Shown in pieces: positions 48,301 through 58,027 of a stretch of 64,000 bases of DNA (positions within the stretch are counted from its first letter, which is position 1; each line of letters starts with the position of its first letter). This DNA comes from Tamarix chinensis (taxonomy: Eukaryota; Streptophyta; Magnoliopsida; Caryophyllales; Tamaricaceae). The DNA is taken from positions 46,712,244-46,776,243 of the forward strand of contig CM060177.1 of the NCBI GenBank assembly GCA_030549775.1, written 5' to 3'. A program made the translations under genes and the position numbers. The notes beneath the pieces are model-generated. The model worked only from the letters and a program-made list of their open reading frames with translations. It was not told the DNA's origin and did no database searches.

Positions 48301-51300
48301 AACAACTATTGCTCTTCCCAATTAAAACTATAAATAGGCTTCCCTTTTTCCAAAAAATGTTTACTCCTCTCCCCTAAGTCCTTGGCTCCTTGTGTGATTT
48401 TTTTTGCTGAAAGGAAATTTTGCTCAAAGGCGCGCCTATGCACTTCTGCACCTTAGGCGCAACTCACATCACCTTGCCTAGCACCAAAAAATTCCCCACC
48501 CCCTATCGCCTTGCACCTTAGGCATGCTTTTTCAAACACTAGGTAGCAACCGAGCAGTGGCCATAAACCCATCAAGTTGACAAACTATTGAATTGAAAGG
48601 AAAGGCTTTCTACAATCAATACATTCCTTGTATCAAATGCTATCAACTATTAGTGAAATTGGAGAGGCTGGGAGATAAGCAAAAGGAGTTCAACAAAAAA
48701 CAATGTGATAATGTAACTATTAAAAAAGCTAGCAAAACAACACTGGGAGACTACACAGTTGCAACTAGAAGTTGAACCGCATAATGAACTATTGATACAA
48801 CATGAAAGGGCGAAGGCAAGGGAATGGGCTAAGGAGAGCCAAAGAAGAAGAGTGTTTCTCCCTATAGAAATCTCATATTAATTATGTTGCCCTTGATGTA
48901 TCTAACACTTGATATTTTTATACCAATGTGAAGGCTAGACATGCTCAAAACAAAATCCACTCACAACTAACCAAGGTATCAATATGACAACTACTAAGGA
49001 GATCAAGACTGAGCAGATACAATTCTACACACAGCTTCTAGGTAACATGAGGCATGAGCGGCAATCTATGGACCAAGAAATTTGTCATATGGGTAGAGCA
49101 TCAAGAGATGACCATAGAGTTACCTATTGGCTAGGCCTACTAGTAGTGAAAACAAGGAGGCTACCTTCAACATAGAGGATCTCAAATGCTCAAGGCCAAA
49201 CGGATATAATGCATGTTTTTACAAGAAAAGAAGGTCTACAATAGGTGATGATGTGTGTCAAGCAGTTTTGGTGCTCTAACAAGCTAATTAAGCAATTAAA
49301 GAATAATGGTATCTCTCTAATTCCTAAATTTCCTAATGCAAGTAGAGCAAGTGACTTCCAGACAATTGTCTGTTTTAAAATGCTGTAAAGTCTTGACTAA
49401 TAGGGTGCAAGGAGTAAGAGCAAAAATTGTAGATTTGAATAAGGCAGCATTTGTCAAGGGCAAAGCTCTTAATGGCAATATGCTCACGGCCCAAAAGCTG
49501 GTAATACAATACAATCACAGACATATTAGCCCTAGAATGATGACGCTTAAAGTTGACATTCAAAAAGCATTTGGTTTTGTGGAGTGGGCGCCTCTGAAGC
49601 AGGTATTAAGGACCTATGGTTTTCCTTCTCATTATGTGCAGTTAATCATAGATTGTGTCACGACTGAGGATTTCTTTATATATTTATGGCTCCCCAACTG
49701 CTCATTTTCCCAATAAGAGGAGCTTGAAACAAGGAGACCCATAAGCTCCCTACTTATTTGTGTTGTTAATGGAGCATTACCACAAGAGCTTGATGAAAAT
49801 GTGGAGAACAGTGAGTTTGGGTTTCACCCAAAGTGCAGAAGATTGAAACTTATTGACTTGTGCTTCGCGGATGACCTAATTCTATTTTGTAACCTGCATT
49901 GATGCTTGAACCAATTCAAAGAAGTTGTTGGTCTTCAAGTGAATCCTAGAAAGAGCAGCGCAAACTTTGCTGATGTTGGCACTCAAACTAGGGAAAGTAT
50001 CCTGGAGATTTTAGAATGTGAGGAAGGTGCACTGTCAGTACAATACCTTGGAGTGCCTTTGGCTGCTAGTAGAATAGTTGTGGCACAATATCAACATTTG
50101 CTCGAGAAAATGATGGGAAAAATTCAGCACTAGGCTACAAAACATCTGAGCTACACTGGCCATTTGCAACACACTCAATCAGTGCTGTATGAGCAATTTC
50201 TGGCCCAAACTATTTATAGTACCCAAGACTGATACAAAGGAGAGAAGCTATTTGTAGAGTTTTTTTTATGGTTTGGAAGTACTAACAAACACAAAGCTTA
50301 GGTGACATGGAGGAAATTTGTCTTCCCAAGAAAGAAGGAGGTCTTGGGTTATAGGACACCTAATCATAAGGCAACAATTGGTAAATTCTTATGGCATTTA
50401 ATCACTCCTAAAGAGAGCGTTTGGGTAAGATGGGTACATTTATATCCAGGGAACACCTGTAGCAGAATTCAGCTGTCAACCGCACCATTCTGTTCAGGAA
50501 AATAATGAATTTACAAACTGATTTGATGAAAGCAATAAAGGGAGGAGGTTGCAGCAAACAGGAGTGCAGCATTGAGATGACTTATGAGGCCCTAAAAAAG
50601 AATGCTGATATCAAACCCTGATTTTCTTTGGTATGGCTGAACAAAAGTATGTCAAGACAAAAAAGCTATCATGTGGTAGTGCGTCAAGGTGCTTTGCTCA
50701 CGAAATCCAAGGTGTTAGACTGGCTTATTGTGATGAATAATAGTTGTGAATTGTGTAATCAAGCTGAGGAAACATTGAGCCACGCACTGATACAGTGACC
50801 TGTGGCAAAGGAGAGTTGGAGATAATGTTAAACTGTTTACAATTCTGTCCCCAGCCGAGTTTGTGGAAACAGGTTCTGTTGTGGCTGATGCACAAAACTA
50901 GGAGAAAGAAGGGAGCAGCTGGTCTGTTGAGAACATAGACATGCATGCTGGTGTATTTGATTTGGCAAAACAGAAACAAGACTATACTCAAGGAGTAGAC
51001 CATAGAGGCACACTTTACAGTTAAAATGCACTCCTGATCTCACATACTCAACTGCAGCATAGGAAAAAGTCAATGTATAGACAAATAGTGCAACAGCTTC
51101 CTCATTTATAGCTTGGTGATATCCCTGGGGAGAAGGATGAATATTATGTAATAAATGCTCATTTTGGCATTAATGCGATATTTACTAACAAAAAAAAATG
51201 CATGTTCATGTGTCATACAATAGTATACATCAACTTCGCGGTCTATAGCTTATCAGAGAAGGAAACATAGGAAGAAACAAGAAAACATGAACACAGTTCA

Positions 51301-54300
51301 AAAAGGGAGGATAATTCAATGAAATATTACCATGTTACGGGGGGGTTGTCTATGGGAAACCGGAAGATCTAAAGAGCCAGACAACATAGGTTCCACCACC
51401 CTATATGATTCTGTCAGATAGAAACATAGAAGATATGTAAGTTCCACTATTATGAAAAAAAGACCGTATTCATTACTTTATATAAAACAGCTAAGCAGAT
51501 AAACATAAGGCCAAAATATCAATTTAAGTCGCATCACACAAGTTTCATGCTTCACATCTAGGATTAGTTACTCCAACCATAATGGTGAAAATTAAACAAC
51601 CGAGCCATGTAGATTTGGTGGAGCCAATTTAGTCAGAGCATAACTTTTTAAGAGAAACAGTAAGGTTAACATTCTCCTCCTTTACCTTACAAAAAGTACA
51701 TCGAGCTATACAACAAGATACATGTTAGTTTTGGAACAAAAACAATTACACTGATATCCAGATTGATTATTGACATTAATGCAAATATGCTAGAAGAAAT
51801 GCCTAAAAGTCGTCGAGATTGCTGGAGACAAGTATAGCACTCACCATAGATAGTGCTCCTAGCAGGTATCTCAAAAGCGCCGGGAGGAAGAGGATCAAAC
51901 TCAACACCAAGTGGTGGACCATCTTCCCTATAGTGCCTTCCAAGTTGCCTCTTGACAGCAGTAATAGCAGAATTTTCAGTATGACCCTTAATTTTCAAGA
52001 ATCCAGATGGTCCCATGGATCCCCTGCTTCTGGAAATAATCTCATTTGGTGTTGCATATTGTGAGATTTTCACGTCCATAAGATCCCTGCTGTGAATACG
52101 TACATTCTCGGGGAGATCAGAGTCGCTTTCAGAAGGCGTATCATCCTTTCCAGCTAAATCACATTGTCTCTTCATCTCATAATTCCTTCCTGGGTGAAGA
52201 CGATCCTCGCCGGATAATCTTCTACTTTCAACCTCCCTCAAATCAGCAATCCCATACTCCCCTTGTTTGGTGCTGCCACAAGAATCCTGCCTTAAGCCAC
52301 TACCACGATCTTGTATAACACCACTAGACAGATCCTGTCTTCCAGTAGCACACGTTTCATCTCGAAACAATCTCTTATCCTTTAACCTTCTATGGCAAAA
52401 CCACCCAGAAACCTGCTTCTCTGTTAAGCCCAACTTCTCCGCAAGCTCAGCCTTCATCGACTCAGTAGGATATTTATGTTCTGGGTAGGAAATCAACAAA
52501 CAATCCAGTAAATTTTATGACAGATGGAGAGGGGGGAAAAAACTCTGCATGGTGAGTATACAATGATAAGAGAGGGGGGCAGGGCCTACCATTATAGAAG
52601 TCTTCTAAACCCTGAACTTGGGATGGTGTCTTGAACCGTCTCCTCATTTTTTTCTCACGAAGTTCTTTATTCTCCTCGCCATGAACTTCACCTGATTTTG
52701 ATTTTCTTTAATTAAGGTAAGATTAAAACAAAATGCTCAAAAAACACAAAAAAAAAAAAGAATAGATAGACAGATGTATCTTGTTGCTTAATATGTTTGT
52801 GAGATACTCCTTCCATATCAAAAAATAAGTCATTTTAATAATTTGCACCCTTTTTAGGAACTACTAAAACTAGCCTTAAAATTACACTTACACCCTTCAT
52901 CAAAAATAGCATAGATAATAAAAATAAAAAAATAAGGGTAAAAGAAGAAAACAGATTTTGACTTTTCCAAGATGATTTTCTTATTTAAACAAATATTTAC
53001 ACTAGGATAACTTCCTTTTTGATACATATATTTTTTTCCAAGCACAAAGGTACACATAGAGTTGTACCAATTTTGAAGGCACAATACAACCTAAACAATG
53101 GTCAAGCAAGAAAACATGTATATAACCAGCAGATATAAAATTATAAATTCCCACCCTGGTTCTCTATTACATTTATTAGTTAAAGAAACTCAACCAAAAA
53201 AAAAAGAAGAATGGAATGTGTATAATTTAGCTCTTATAACACCATCGATAATACACGACATATAAAGAGGCTGAAGAAACCTCGATACAGGAAATTCCAA
53301 CCCTTCAACACAAAACCGATCGCAGAAAAGTTGAAACTAGTAAAGAATAATGGTTAATATTTTAACATATAAATGCTTAGTATGCGTACCCAGGCGATTG
53401 TTATAGCTGTTTAAATCATTATGTGGATGCTTGGTAACAAACACAAAATTACGTTAATGGAAAAAAATATTATCAATACCAGGCAGAGAGTTCCAACTTC
53501 CATATGTGCTTTGGATACAAAATCCAGTTGTATGATATTTTGGATGCGATTTGAAAGACAATCTCAAGAAATGACACAGTTGCCTTTCTAAAAGGCCTCA
53601 ACGTTCAAAACATTGCACCGCATGATATACAACGCCTTCCATGTGGAGGCATATGTATGTCAATCATGGAAACTGAAGATTAATAAAGGATGCACCCCAC
53701 TCATCATGGGTAAACGACATCCACTAACAACCAGACACGTGAGAAACTAAGGCAGCGAGGCCCTTCACAAAGTGTTTACTGCCCATACAAGAATCCAACA
53801 CAGCTGCACATTATGTTAGAACCCACATATATTTGGTCCCTATCTCTACATACTATCTCAGATTGTATATGAAGAACTAACACTACACTCAAGTGGCAAA
53901 TCTCAGAAGCTATAAGATCTTTCAGGTATCAACAGGTCAAAGAAATAGACGGGACGTGCATTCACATCCAGAAAACATTGCCACCCGTTCTATTTATGAA
54001 ATGTCATTTCTGGGTAAAATAAATGCTCATATAACACTTCATCAAAGAACTGAATGAACAAGACATTGTAAGGATGCAGTCGTAACAATCCTCGGTTATA
54101 TAGCATATGAACTCATCGTTATAGTTTTCCAAAGTGAATCATTTCTAGCTCGAACAGCAGAATGAAAAAATTAAATGAAGAAGACCTATCCAAAAAGACA
54201 CCACGAAGGAGAGACCTTACACTGCACTAAACCCGACATGCAGTCAATAATATGAAATCAGGAGTCAGAATCCATAAAAATGCTACATAAATGAACAGCA

Positions 54301-54490
54301 TAAAACACCTCTCACTGTGATATAGATCAAAGACAGACAGGAGAGCGGCGAGTTAATCCTATCAGTAAACTTGAAACGTGATTTTTTTCAGATGCATGAA
54401 TCATACCCCAACATAAGGAACCAAAACGAATCAATTTCGTCATAAATTTGATGCAACAACATTTTCGAATCAGTCCGTCATCAAACGATC

Positions 54491-54527
<37 letters not shown>

Positions 54528-54613
54528 TCACGTACACAGAAACAAAAGGTTCTTTGACCTAGAATTAAGAACATAATGTTCCGACAATTTAAGAAGATAC
54601 CTTCAACTTCCAT
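30399..54613 (-). CDS. Homeodomain-like protein, 8 exons, 493 aa, with 19.8-kb intron 4
   Basis: Exons: 54613-54601, 52691-52590, 52480-51845, 51410-51332, 31565-31136, 31051-30995, 30881-30787, 30468-30399; total 1,482 nt, all GT-AG with compatible phases. Homeodomain about residues 18-77 ([19 protein letters not shown], helix 3 [15 protein letters not shown]); recognition-helix Asn51 is replaced by His. Later conserved blocks: [52 protein letters not shown], then a Ser-rich middle, a charged helix [18 protein letters not shown] (exon 6) and an acidic C-terminus [13 protein letters not shown]. From memory it matches an uncharacterised plant homeodomain-like family (At4g03250 type); a nuclear regulatory role is inference. 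The start ATG (54613) has context GCCATGG; exon 1 codes only four residues. Splitting into two genes is unlikely because exon 5 has no start and exon 4 ends mid-codon. Confidence 0.9.
31566..32456 (-). other. 3' end of giant intron 4, unique-looking sequence
   Basis: Contains the acceptor region: a plant branch-point consensus TACTAAT (minus strand, 31606-31600) 34 nt before two acceptors, CCAG (end 31571) and ATTAG (end 31566). The rest looks like ordinary intron sequence without recognisable transposon. Confidence 0.6.
32457..35720 (+). mobile_element. LTR-like remnant (TGTAACCCC...) in intron 4
   Basis: Opens TGTAACCCCTCAAATATT, similar to the TGTAATACCC start of the solo LTRs at 22200 and 57760, and contains the same kind of GACTGGTTT/AACCAGT motifs at 32620-32720 and 35480-35680. 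The right end was not found; the element is probably truncated or interrupted by the small element at 35722. It holds no coding region. Another dispersed repeat lies inside at 33085-33250. Confidence 0.45.
33085..33250 (+). repeat. Dispersed repeat, copy A
   Basis: Contains TAGCGGTTCCGCAATAAC and GGTTTTTGGGTCACCTGCAA. The latter matches, inverted, GGTTTTTGGGTCAGCTGCAA at 38400-38425. Family unknown, probably a MITE. Confidence 0.6.
35722..37985 (-). mobile_element. Short gag-only LTR retrotransposon (TR-GAG type)
   Basis: Two related terminal segments, about 35722-36031 and 37671-37985, share ATTATTCAACTC, TATGTAGGTCGCTATTA-like and GAAAGAGGTATATTC-like blocks and end at CATCA/TATCA. Next to the right copy is a primer-binding-like site (minus strand, 37668-37656, TTGGTGTTAGAGC, near the initiator-Met tRNA complement). 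The interior holds broken gag pieces on the minus strand: [18 protein letters not shown] near 36880-36820 and [13 protein letters not shown] near 36390-36355. No protease, RT or integrase is present, and the 1.6-kb interior is too short for them. Confidence 0.62.
37986..38159. other. Intronic spacer
   Basis: Between the gag-only element and the dispersed repeat. Nothing recognised. Confidence 0.4.
38160..38480 (-). repeat. Dispersed repeat, copy B (inverted relative to copy A)
   Basis: Rich in CGATAT, GGCCGATAT and GCGGTACCG-like motifs; on the minus strand it contains CGGTACCGCAACTGCTTA and GGTTTTTGGGTCAGCTGCAA, matching copy A. GC content is higher than its surroundings. The ends are undefined. 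Confidence 0.55.
38481..40189. other. Intronic sequence with one tandem duplication
   Basis: No gene or transposon identified. A segment beginning ACAATGCATAGA is duplicated in tandem at 39118-39210 and 39211-39310, the second copy carrying a 7-bp insertion. Confidence 0.6.
39118..39310. repeat. 93-100 bp tandem duplication
   Basis: Two adjacent copies sharing ATGTTGTATATGA, ACCATGTCCAT, TTATATAAACTGTAAACC and GAGGATAACTTGGCTT, with few substitutions. Confidence 0.93.
40250..41530 (+). pseudogene. LINE ORF1 (DUF4283-like, zinc knuckle), broken
   Basis: Starts at ATG 40250 (MVRQ), then a basic Lys/Ser region with frameshifts. The segment 40936-41172 contains [19 protein letters not shown] and [13 protein letters not shown], clearly related to the ORF1 of the LINE at 1-2700. 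A knuckle-like region (CRSFDV, GHEKGQC) follows near 41180-41220 with its second Cys lost to a stop. It ends in VPLPLND and a TAG at 41528-41530 overlapping the ORF2 start. Confidence 0.8.
41656..42018 (-). repeat. 3' LTR of chromovirus, end missing
   Basis: Aligns with 46779-47142 from AGAAAGTTTGAGTAA to AATGGTCTATCA. The outermost part is absent or replaced by TTTGTG. Confidence 0.88.
42019..46728 (-). pseudogene. Chromovirus gag-pol polyprotein, decayed
   Basis: Order on the minus strand: gag remnants (46700-45900), protease region (about 45700-45550), RT (45150-44400) with [17 protein letters not shown] and the catalytic FFDDILVY near 44650, RNase H (44249-43980; [19 protein letters not shown] and KHWWPYLLG), integrase (43700-42950; [19 protein letters not shown], catalytic core), and a C-terminal chromodomain-like segment near 42230-42070 ([18 protein letters not shown]). 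It was one long frame, now broken by many stops and frameshifts. Confidence 0.85.
46729..46740 (-). other. Primer-binding site (initiator-Met tRNA)
   Basis: TGGTATTAGAGC on the minus strand, separated by TTAT from the CTATCA end of the 5' LTR; the perfect form would be TGGTATCAGAGC. Confidence 0.85.
46745..47142 (-). repeat. 5' LTR of chromovirus
   Basis: Complete, with TGATAG/CTATCA inverted termini; contains a G run at 46818-46825 absent from the 3' LTR. Confidence 0.88.
47607..48541. mobile_element. hAT-type MITE with GGTGCTA array
   Basis: Left end CAGTATTTGAAAAGGCCTAA; right end, on the opposite strand, AGTGTTTGAAAAAGCATGCC, followed on both sides by CTAAGG and GGCGATAGGGG. Such CAGTGTTTGAAA ends are typical of plant hAT elements. 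Flanks GTTAGCAC and GTAGCAAC are a possible worn 8-bp duplication. Inside: GGTGCTA repeats (47657-47703) and a roughly 60-85 bp unit around TGTCTACTCCTCTCCCCTAA repeated about three times (48120-48300) with a decayed copy near 48360. No transposase. Confidence 0.8.
47657..47703. repeat. 7-bp tandem repeat GGTGCTA
   Basis: Six consecutive copies of the 7-mer within the left arm of the hAT MITE, followed by related GGCGCAAGGCG sequence. Confidence 0.93.
52692..54600 (-). other. Intron 1 of the homeodomain gene
   Basis: A 1.9-kb intron between the four-codon exon 1 and exon 2. Contains a GA/CT microsatellite (54496-54524). ORFs such as 52854-53084 have no support as genes. No transposon recognised. 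Confidence 0.7.
54496..54524. repeat. (GA)n microsatellite
   Basis: Uninterrupted GA dinucleotides in intron 1, about 75 nt downstream of the exon 1 donor site. Confidence 0.95.
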
Positions 54614-55140
54614 GGCGTTTCGCGAGGTGTCCGAAACCTCTCTCCCTTATCTTGTATTCTCTTCTCTTCTGTCTTTTCGCTCAATATCGGTCCTCCTCGC
54701 TCCCCCCCCCCCGGTTCTTCTAGGGCTTGATTTATTGCCTCATGCCCTCAACATTAACAAAAGAACATCATAACATAAGGTAAATAATTATGCAAACGTA
54801 AGTACAAATTTTCTTCACCCCTTGTATATAATATGACAGTGAATTTCGATTTATCAAACCAAATTAAATGCCCATGTTCTAATGGTAGAAGAGGAGTACG
54901 GTTCGTCTGGAAGCCTAATCAGATATTAAAGAAGAAAAGGTATAAGAAGAAACAGAAGGAAGCAGAATCGTGAAACAGAAGACAGAAAGGGAAACGAAAG
55001 GGACCTTTTTTCTCTTTTTGTTGGGTTTCCTCATGCTTGCGCTGCCTCGAATGAATACGTAGATTACTAATTTCAACTTGCATTTAAGTTTTTCTCAATT
55101 TGCCTATTTAATTTGCACCTGCGCCTCGGAGTAGTTTCTT
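54614..55140 (-). promoter_or_regulatory. 5' UTR and promoter region of the homeodomain gene
   Basis: The minus strand just upstream of the ATG is GA-rich (AGAAGAGAAGAG) with a long G run (plus-strand C run, about 54701-54711). If transcription begins beyond 54750, two tiny upstream frames would precede the start (ATG AGG CAA TAA at 54742, and ATG TTG AGG GCA TGA just upstream). A TATA box was not identified with confidence. Confidence 0.45.
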
Positions 55141-56480
55141 TTTAGTTTTTCTGAAGTGCAGTTTTCAGGTTTCTTAAAAATATAAAAACTTTCAACTTTC
55201 AACTCAAAATATTTCAAACAAGATTCGTTATGACGCGTCACGGGGACCTTCAGTAGCTGAATGTCACAATTCATTAATGAATTTATTGGTTCCTCCTTTT
55301 CTAAAAATGATTCCTTTTAATAATTTGCACTCTCATTTTAAAGTTAATAAAAAAAAATTAATATTTTGGTACATCTTTTATTGCATAGAGAAAAAGTTAT
55401 AAAAATAAATATTATATTTTGACTTTTCTATAAAAAAAAATTATTACTACTACAGATATAATATTTAATATCATATTTAGACCAAGGTTTTATAACGTGA
55501 CAGTTATAATAATGGTTCTAGAAGACAATTAACACTAAAAATCAAAAGTTGTGTAAAAAAATTCTCTTTTAACATTTGACAATTGTTTCATTAAAACTAT
55601 TATTCAATGTTGTACCCTTTTTAACAATTTCTACTAAAATCGATATTAAAAGCCTTATTAAAAATGAGCAAACTAGCATAGAGAATTAGCATATTTAACA
55701 ATGGTTTTCCTTAAACAGTTATTGATTATGGGTTTTAATAATGGCTTTTCTTGAGAAATAGTATTAGAAGTGTGGCATTGAATTTTGTTGAGATCGAGTG
55801 CACTACAAACAAAAATTTTCATCTCACAGTTTACATAACTCTCTTTTTCTTTCTTAACTACTAATTCTAGCTAGAGTTTTGCCCCATCGTGTTACATCGT
55901 GTGAAACTACAGTCGTTCTTGATGCCATTCATCCTCTATCGTTTTTGATGTCATTCATTAACCCCACAATTTCTCCTTCAGTTAAAAGTTCCTTCCTATT
56001 AGTTTTTTCCCAAAAATTTTAGAATTTATTACATGCTAGTGTTTAATTAGTTCAATGGGTTTTCTTACTTCTTTATTTTAGTTAGGTGATGGTTTGGTCG
56101 GTCATGGCAGTGCCTGTCTAGTGCTTTTGATTTTTAAGTTTGGTCAACCAGAAGTTGTTGCAAAGGAGCTTTGGTTCTAGTCATTGTGGTTTGGCACTTT
56201 TCTAGTTAGTTGGCTTTAAATTTATCGTTGTTTTGCTGTTTTAATTTGTTATTGTTGGTTATACTTATTTTGTTTCCTTTTTTGTTGATTTTTTGCTTTG
56301 GTGCTTGTGGTTGTTTGTTGTTTAGAGCCTTAAAGAAAGGGGTGAAGACATACGTCTTTAAAGCTTTGAAGTTATTTAGAGCTTTGAAAATGTTTGGAAT
56401 GTGTAGGCTATTTAGAGCTTGTGAGGTTTTGACTAGGTATTTGTACATAATGTGACTTGGATGGTATGTACACGTTGATG
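55141..56480. other. AT-rich spacer
   Basis: No gene seen. A stretch from 55440 to 55790 has repeated AATGGTTTT, AACAATGG and TTTAATAATGG motifs, and CACTACAAACAAAA occurs at 55800; this resembles a CACTA-element end and its subterminal repeats, but no partner end was found. The mirrored frames at 56206-56455 lack recognisable domains. Confidence 0.45.
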
Positions 56481-58027
56481 GGGAATTTGATAAGAATTAA
56501 AGGCTATAAGAGAAAACACGCGGTGGCATGTTGTGTAACACGGGTCGTGTTTTCTCATACTCCTTAGTTTGACAATTTTTTTAGGTAAAAGTTGAAAGTT
56601 AGCAAATTAGCACGAATGGGGTATTTCCTAAAACAACATGTGTTTTTTGAAAATTTATTGTACTATGTCACTTTGCTTATAGAGTTTCTTATTGATATAA
56701 AAACATTATGATAAAAACCTTAACCAACAATCAAACACTCTATTTCATTCTCCTTTGGTATTCTCTAGTATTTTGAGATAATTGATCAATTGTGTGTGAT
56801 TGATTGAGAGATTGTGTGTTGTACTCTTTGTAATTACATCATTATATATATATAAAGATCATCAGTTTCCCCAATTCTTCTAATTTGTTATTTCTTAATT
56901 GGATCTTGTATTCCTTATCGTGGATTAGACATGATCATGTCCAATCTCACATAGTTATTTTTTACCACAAATGGGCATTAGAGCTTCGTGGGTGTGATAT
57001 ATTGGAATTAAGATGGTGTCCGCAAGATTTAATATTGAGATATTCAATTATCTTATCAATTTCAGGTCATGGAAATCGAAGATGCGAGCAATCTTGATTT
57101 AGAATGGTTTGGAGGAGGCTTTGTTAAAGAAATCAAATAAGTTAGAATTGATGGTGAAGGAGATATTTGATGAGATCAATCTACAAGCTCTCTCAACTAT
57201 ACAAATGTGTCAATCAAACAAAGTTCAACAAGAAGTGGCAAAAGAAACGACCTATGTTGCCTTGTGGTTGAAGCTAGAATATTTTATATGATGAAATCGG
57301 TCATGAATTGTCTATTATTGAAAAATTGGTTTCATAACTGAAAATTAGGTGGAGGTCAATCCTTAAAATCTTATTAGGATGAGTTTGATTCAATTGTTAC
57401 AGATATACAAAATATAGAAGTAAAACTGGATGATGAGGACATGTCTATAATGTTGTGTTCTTTTCTTGTTGATTACAGACATTTTTGTGAGAATATATTG
57501 TATGAAAAAGATGCATTGATTTTTTATGATGTTAAGACCGCCTTGTTACAATAGGAGCTGATTGAGTATCAGTTGTCAAGAGGTAGTTCAAGAGATTTAC
57601 ATAGTGAGGGATTGTAGTTAGAGAACTCAGGATCAAGGGTTTGATAATCATAAAAATTCAAGATCAAAGTTAAATAATAGGTGTAAGAACTTTTTATGTC
57701 ACGGGTTCTACAAGAAGAATCATATTAGGAAGTTTTGTCATAATAAGAAACCCAATAATTGTAATACCCTAAAATTTACTACTGAAATTTTTAATTTTAT
57801 GCAGAAGCATAATATCGAAATAGTTGGGTGTTATTATCGTATTCAACATAAGTCTAGCTTACCATACCATTATTACGTCAAGTTCAAGGTAAAACAATTA
57901 AGACTTAAATCATGATAGACAAAGGATAAGAGATCTTCATAAACATTAGATATATTCATGGAACTAAGAGTCCAAAAGGATATCCAAGTAAAAGAGATAA
58001 TTAGATAATATAACTTTATGCCCAACC

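Larger units (their letters stand above)
41523..51110 (+). pseudogene. LINE ORF2 endonuclease / reverse transcriptase, split
   Basis: ORF2 begins [13 protein letters not shown] at 41523 and reads to the ETKVRQQ box, where the chromovirus interrupts it. It resumes at 47143 ([12 protein letters not shown]), then [15 protein letters not shown] near 47415 and a [11 protein letters not shown] box (about 47570) just before the hAT MITE. After the MITE the linker runs to 49300. RT domain: [14 protein letters not shown] (49437), [13 protein letters not shown] (49550) and the catalytic FADD at 49864-49875 in [10 protein letters not shown]. Then [13 protein letters not shown] and YLGVPLA (RT end) and a zf-RVT-like region near 50730-50800. 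Many frameshifts. Confidence 0.83.
40190..51200 (+). mobile_element. LINE (L1 type) in intron 4, antisense to the gene and split by two insertions
   Basis: ORF1 40250-41530, ORF2 from 41523, reverse transcriptase 49330-50130, zf-RVT-like tail to about 51110, then an A run at 51190-51198. It is interrupted by a chromovirus (about 41656-47142) and a hAT MITE (47607-48541); without them it would be roughly 4.6 kb. An internal imperfect repeat starting ACTGCAGAAATTA lies at 47160 and 47238. Stops and frameshifts show it is dead. No LINE target duplication was recognised. Confidence 0.85.

Noticed and set aside
55440..55815. Possible CACTA transposon end (CACTACAAACAAAA with nearby repeated motifs)
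   Set aside because: Only one end seen, no matching inverted terminus or 3-bp duplication located.
56206..56455. Pair of mirrored 80-codon ORFs
   Set aside because: Both frames cross the same TTTAGAGCTTTGAA-type short repeats; neither has a known domain.
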